Shown here in pieces: positions 5,794-9,272 of a stretch of 9,272 nt of DNA. The notes below the pieces were generated by a model that saw nothing but the letters and a program-made list of their open reading frames with translations, did no database searches and had not been told where the DNA came from. The stretch is from Agrobacterium fabrum (lineage in GTDB: Bacteria; Pseudomonadota; Alphaproteobacteria; Rhizobiales; Rhizobiaceae). How positions within the stretch are numbered: position 1 is the stretch's first letter; the number at the start of each line of letters is the position of its first letter. The position numbers and the translations under genes are program-made. The DNA is taken from the NCBI GenBank assembly GCA_003241215.1, contig QFOL01000144.1, forward strand, positions 1 to 9,272, given 5' to 3'.

Positions 5794-8103
5794 ATGCTGA
5801 ACCGTTTTCATTCCATATCCACCAAGGTGCTCGTCATTTTCCTGGCGCTGATGGCGATCTCCACCGGGGCTCTGACGCTTCTCGGCTATCAGAGCAGCAG
5901 CGGCGTTCTCGAGGAACAGGCGTCGAAATCCATGGAGAGCATTCTCGTCTTTCGCGGCGACATGCTCCAGGAACGTCTCGAACAGCTGAAAACCCAGGCG
6001 GATTCCATCGCCAAGATCGAATCCCTGCAAATGGCTGTTGTCTCCATGCGCAGCGGCTGGGCCACCGTGCAGAAGAATTCCGGTGATGCAAAGGCGGAAC
6101 TGCAGCGCGTCTTCGTCAGGGAAAACCCCTTCGGCGACAGGGAAAAGCTGATCAAGCCGGAAAGCCCGAGCGGCTTTTATTATTCCACCCATGAAAAAAC
6201 CCAGACGGATATAGCCGGTTATCTGCAGGGAACGCCGTTCAGCGACGTCCTCTTCGTCGATCCCGCCGGCACGGTCTATTATTCCTATCTGAAGGGACCG
6301 GCTTTCGGCGAGACCGTCAAGGGTGGCGCCTTCGCGGAAAGCGGCCTTGGTGCGGCCTTCACGCGCGGCGCGGCGAATGCCGAAAAGGCGGTCAACGATG
6401 TTGCTCAGACCAGCTTCTCCGGCCTGCGGATCGATGCCGCGACGAAAGAGGCCGGTATTTATTTCGGCGTTCCGGTCGTCAAGTTCGGTGCGTTCAAGGG
6501 CATCGTCCTCTTCCAGGTCAAGCAAGACGTTTTCAGTCAGATTCTGACGAAAGGCATCGCGGCCGGCAGTTCGGAACAATCCGTGATCGTATCCGCCGAT
6601 GGCAAGGTTCTCGGCGTCGAGGGCGAAAGGCTGGTCAGCCTTGACCCGGCCATCTACGATTTCCACGGCAATGCCCTGAACGCGGCGGGCATGACTGTCG
6701 CCAGGATCGTCCGCGCGGATGGCGAAGCCAATGCCTATGCGCGTCCGTTCTCTTTTGCCGACGAAAAATATCTGGCGGTGGAAAGCATACTGCGCAGCGA
6801 GTTGAACGCAGGCTCCATCTCGATTGCCGGCACGCTTGCCGTGATCGGCCTTTGCGTTCTGGCCGCCATGTGCGCGGCGACAGCCTTCTTCGCACGGCGT
6901 CTCTTCGCGCCGCTGGAAAAACTTGCCGGGCTGACCGGCGAAGTGGCCGCAGGCCGCCTCGATGCGGAGATCGGCAATCAGGACCGGAAGGATGAGATCG
7001 GCCGCATGGCGCGTGCGCTTGGCAGTTTCCGCGAAAAACTCATTTTGCAGTGGGACATGGAAGAGACCGCATCACGCACCCGGGAAGAAGCCGAAACGGC
7101 CCGGCGCGCGCATCTTGCGGAACGCGAGGCCGAGGCAGGCACCCTGCAGATGGTCGTACAGTCTCTGGATGAGGGGCTGGACCGGCTGGCGAATGGCAAT
7201 CTCGCCTATCGTATCGAAACCGTCTTCCCCGACGATCTCGACAGCCTGCGCCACAATTTCAACACGGCGCTCGCCCGGCTCAGCGACACAATGCAGGCCA
7301 TCGGCGGCAATTCCGCCGCCGTTCGTGGCGGTTCCGAGGAGATGCGGGTGGGGGCCGACCAGCTCGCCGAACGCACCGAGCGACAGGCAGCCTCCATCAC
7401 CGAAACGGCAAGCGCCATCAAGGCGATCACGGAGGCCGTCCGCGACCAGATCGAGCGCGCCGAACAGGCAACGCGGATCGCCCGCGACGCCAGCACGGAG
7501 GCGACTGCTTCGAGCCGTGTGATGGAACAGACCATCGCCGCCATGGAGGCGATCCAGACCTCGTCGCGCCAGATCAACCAGATCATCGGCGTCATCGACG
7601 AAATCGCCTTCCAGACCAACCTTCTCGCCCTTAATGCCGGTGTGGAGGCCGCGCGGGCGGGCGACGCAGGCAAGGGCTTTGCGGTCGTGGCGCAGGAAGT
7701 GCGCGAACTGGCGCAGCGTTCGGCCGCCGCGGCAAAGGAAATCACCAGCCTGCTGAAGCGCTCCACCGACGAAGTTTCCGCCGGCGTGACGCTGGTGGAA
7801 AAGGCAGGTGCTTCGCTGACCGGCATCGGCAAACACGTGCAGACCATCAGCACCCGTATCGAAGAGATCATGGAATCGACACGCGAGGAAGCGCACACGC
7901 TTTCGGAAATCAACAGCACCGTCACCAGCCTGGACACCATGACCCAGCAAAACGCCGCCATGGTGGAAGAAACGACGGCCGCCATTCACAATCTCGCTTC
8001 CGAAGCGGGTGAAATGGACGGCAGGCTTGGACAGTTCGTATTGGCGTCGGAGAACGAAGCCGCAGGGCATTACGAGAGCAGGCAATTCAGGCGGGCGGGT
8101 TAA
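5794..8103 (+). CDS. Methyl-accepting chemotaxis protein, dCache-like sensor, two HAMP domains
   Basis: An inner-membrane chemoreceptor of 769 residues. TM1 is at about residues 10-32 ([20 protein letters not shown]). A large periplasmic ligand domain covers about 35-340; [20 protein letters not shown] and a later [13 protein letters not shown] segment suggest a double Cache fold. TM2 is at about 342-366. HAMP1 runs from about 368 to 420, and a second HAMP-like unit ([13 protein letters not shown]) from about 451 to 502. The signalling hairpin tip is [22 protein letters not shown] near residue 607, followed by [19 protein letters not shown], which binds CheA and CheW. No C-terminal NWETF-like CheR-tethering pentapeptide is present. 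The start is taken at MLNRF, with GGGGG about 11 nt upstream; an ATG 19 codons earlier is possible but has no better ribosome site. No che genes are adjacent, so it is an orphan receptor. The ligand is unknown. Confidence 0.95.
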   Translation: MLNRFHSISTKVLVIFLALMAISTGALTLLGYQSSSGVLEEQASKSMESILVFRGDMLQERLEQLKTQADSIAKIESLQMAVVSMRSGWATVQKNSGDAKAELQRVFVRENPFGDREKLIKPESPSGFYYSTHEKTQTDIAGYLQGTPFSDVLFVDPAGTVYYSYLKGPAFGETVKGGAFAESGLGAAFTRGAANAEKAVNDVAQTSFSGLRIDAATKEAGIYFGVPVVKFGAFKGIVLFQVKQDVFSQILTKGIAAGSSEQSVIVSADGKVLGVEGERLVSLDPAIYDFHGNALNAAGMTVARIVRADGEANAYARPFSFADEKYLAVESILRSELNAGSISIAGTLAVIGLCVLAAMCAATAFFARRLFAPLEKLAGLTGEVAAGRLDAEIGNQDRKDEIGRMARALGSFREKLILQWDMEETASRTREEAETARRAHLAEREAEAGTLQMVVQSLDEGLDRLANGNLAYRIETVFPDDLDSLRHNFNTALARLSDTMQAIGGNSAAVRGGSEEMRVGADQLAERTERQAASITETASAIKAITEAVRDQIERAEQATRIARDASTEATASSRVMEQTIAAMEAIQTSSRQINQIIGVIDEIAFQTNLLALNAGVEAARAGDAGKGFAVVAQEVRELAQRSAAAAKEITSLLKRSTDEVSAGVTLVEKAGASLTGIGKHVQTISTRIEEIMESTREEAHTLSEINSTVTSLDTMTQQNAAMVEETTAAIHNLASEAGEMDGRLGQFVLASENEAAGHYESRQFRRAG

Positions 8104-8129
8104 GAGCATATCGGCCGGCAAAATATCCC

Positions 8130-8156
8130 GGGCCTCTTCGGAGGCCCAATTTTTTT
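8130..8156 (+). terminator. Intrinsic terminator of the chemoreceptor gene
   Basis: A perfect 7-bp GC-rich stem (GGGCCTC / GAGGCCC) is closed by a TTCG tetraloop and followed by AA and seven T. It begins 26 bases after the chemoreceptor stop. It should end that transcript and separate it from the oxidoreductase gene. Confidence 0.93.
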
Positions 8157-8247
8157 GAACCATCCTTCAATTCTGCGCGACTTCTCTGGTAAATCGGGAC
8201 ATGCGCCTTACATCCGCAGCAAAGAGAGAATTACGCAGGAGCGTCGG
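8157..8247 (+). promoter_or_regulatory. Leader and ribosome binding site of the flavin oxidoreductase
   Basis: This 91-bp segment follows the terminator, so the next gene should have its own promoter here. A weak pair TTCAAT, 17 bp, GTAAAT (8169 onward) is the best I can read and is not convincing. AGGAG at 8237-8241 sits 6 nt before the ATG at 8248 and decides that start over an in-frame TTG at 8155 lying inside the terminator T-tract. Confidence 0.5.
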
Positions 8248-9249
8248 ATGATCCCCTTTTCCATTCTCGACCTTTCGCCGATCGGCGAAGGCGAGAGCGT
8301 CAGCGAGGCGCTAGAAAATTCCCGCCGAATGGCGATCAAGGCCGAAGAACACGGCTATAACCGCATCTGGCTGGCGGAGCACCATGGCATGCCGGGCATT
8401 GCCAGCGCGGCGACATCGCTGGTCATCGCCCATGTGGGCGCGGCCACGAAACATATTCGCGTCGGTTCCGGCGGTATCATGCTGCCCAACCATTCCCCCC
8501 TTGTCATCGCCGAACAGTTCGGAACGCTTGCCGCACTCCTTCCCGGCCGGGTCGATCTCGGCCTCGGCCGTGCACCCGGAACCGATATGCGCACGGCACG
8601 GGCGCTACGCCGCAACCTCGATGCCGGCGCGGAAAACTTCCCGCAGGACATCATCGAACTGCAGCGTTACCTTGGTGCGCCACAACCGGATCAGGCAATC
8701 CTTGCCGTGCCGGGCATGAATTCCAACGTGCCGCTCTGGCTGCTCGGTTCCAGCACCTACAGCGCGCATCTCGCCGCAGCCCTCGGCCTGCCCTATTCCT
8801 TCGCCTCACATTTTGCCCCTGACATGCTGATGGAGGCGATCCATATCTATCGCGAGCGTTTCCAACCCTCCGAGGTGCTGGACAAGCCCTATGTGATGGT
8901 GGGTGTGATGGGTGTCGGCGCCGATACGGACGAGGAGGCGCAGCATCTCTTCACCTCGTCGCAGCAGCAATTCGTCAACCTGCGCCGCAATGTGCGCACG
9001 CAGTTTCCGAAGCCGGTGCACAGCATGGACGATTACTGGAACGAAATGGAGCGTTTCTCTGTCGAACACACGCTGCGTTTCGCCGCCGTCGGCTCGCCTG
9101 AGACGATCCAACGCCACCTCGACGGCTTCCTGGCGGAGACGCAGGCCGATGAACTGATCGTTTCCATGCCGATCCATGACATCGAAAAGCGGCTGCGATC
9201 CGTGGAGATTTTTGCCGACGTGCGAACATCCATAAAGAAGGCCGCCTAG
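8248..9249 (+). CDS. LLM-class flavin-dependent oxidoreductase, MsnO8/YhbW type
   Basis: A cytoplasmic TIM-barrel enzyme of the bacterial luciferase-like monooxygenase superfamily, expected to use reduced FMN. It has 333 residues, close to E. coli YhbW. The N-terminal [13 protein letters not shown] strand, [13 protein letters not shown] (41-53), [15 protein letters not shown] (70-84) and [14 protein letters not shown] (100-113) are the hallmark blocks of the MsnO8 subgroup. [21 protein letters not shown] and the later [17 protein letters not shown] segment are also typical. The ATG is set by AGGAG 6 nt upstream; extending to a TTG at 8155 would run through the terminator. The physiological substrate is not known for this subgroup and cannot be inferred from neighbours. 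No terminator is seen in the 23 bases left after the TAG stop. Confidence 0.93.
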   Translation: MIPFSILDLSPIGEGESVSEALENSRRMAIKAEEHGYNRIWLAEHHGMPGIASAATSLVIAHVGAATKHIRVGSGGIMLPNHSPLVIAEQFGTLAALLPGRVDLGLGRAPGTDMRTARALRRNLDAGAENFPQDIIELQRYLGAPQPDQAILAVPGMNSNVPLWLLGSSTYSAHLAAALGLPYSFASHFAPDMLMEAIHIYRERFQPSEVLDKPYVMVGVMGVGADTDEEAQHLFTSSQQQFVNLRRNVRTQFPKPVHSMDDYWNEMERFSVEHTLRFAAVGSPETIQRHLDGFLAETQADELIVSMPIHDIEKRLRSVEIFADVRTSIKKAA

Positions 9250-9272
9250 AGTTTTTCAGTATTTCCCGACGG

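Noticed and set aside
5588..5800. Plus-strand 70-codon frame ending across the chemoreceptor start (stop overlapping its first codons)
   Set aside because: The overlap looks like a coupled leader peptide, but the GTG start lacks a ribosome site, the product has no recognisable features, and the frame runs through the LexA-like site and the inverted repeat.
5386..6666. Long minus-strand open frame of 426 codons across ruvC and the chemoreceptor
   Set aside because: It is antisense to the well-supported chemoreceptor and overlaps the ruvC coding region in another frame. Its composition is that of a high-GC shadow frame and it has no recognisable domain.
7072..8163. Long minus-strand open frame of 363 codons opposite the chemoreceptor signalling domain
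   Set aside because: It is the antisense shadow of a conserved methyl-accepting domain, has a Gly/His/Arg-rich low-information product, and begins in the terminator region with no ribosome site.
8155..8247. Upstream TTG start for the flavin oxidoreductase (31 extra residues)
   Set aside because: The extension begins inside the terminator T-tract and lacks family similarity; AGGAG 6 nt before the ATG at 8248 fits the known N terminus of the family.
1..9272. Mobile element, phage remnant, defence island or other undescribed multi-gene system
   Set aside because: No transposase, integrase, terminal repeats, tRNA, CRISPR repeats or defence-type domains are seen. All genes are recognisable chromosomal families with uniform composition.

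Overview
The window reads as ordinary chromosomal DNA from an alphaproteobacterium of the order Hyphomicrobiales, most likely Rhizobiaceae (Agrobacterium/Rhizobium-like). This is inferred from the moderately high GC content, the character of the proteins, the ruvC-ruvA-ruvB order, and ybgC at the end of the cluster, where tolQRAB-pal would be expected to follow in this group. The species call rests on recall of these families, not on a database search.

The left and middle part (146-5546) is one long minus-strand gene train. In transcription order (right to left) it holds ruvC, ruvA and ruvB (Holliday-junction resolvasome), a Tat-signal metallophosphoesterase, a DinB-fold putative metal enzyme, two tandem paralogous Nudix hydrolases and the YbgC acyl-CoA thioesterase. 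Junctions are tight. The ruvB stop abuts the phosphoesterase GTG start. DinB/Nudix-1, Nudix-1/Nudix-2 and Nudix-2/ybgC each share a 4-base ATGA overlap, once two upstream-extended starts are corrected. Three gaps break the train: 29 bp (ruvC-ruvA), 125 bp (ruvA-ruvB) and 90 bp (phosphoesterase-dinB). The train is plausibly one transcription unit, possibly with internal promoters.

The divergent region 5547-5793 (247 bp) separates ruvC from a plus-strand chemoreceptor gene. It carries a one-mismatch match to the alphaproteobacterial LexA box upstream of ruvC, a perfect 8-bp inverted repeat and a perfect 12-bp palindrome.

The right part (5794-9249) holds two plus-strand genes. The first is a 769-residue methyl-accepting chemotaxis protein with a large periplasmic sensor, two HAMP domains and a signalling hairpin; it ends at a textbook intrinsic terminator. 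The second is a 333-residue luciferase-like flavin oxidoreductase of the MsnO8/YhbW type with its own ribosome binding site.

I found no mobile element, CRISPR array, tRNA or rRNA, and no convincing undescribed multi-gene system. The points worth checking are the layout linking DNA repair to envelope and housekeeping hydrolases, the diverged Nudix box in one paralogue, the LexA-like sites, and the structured DNA ahead of the chemoreceptor.
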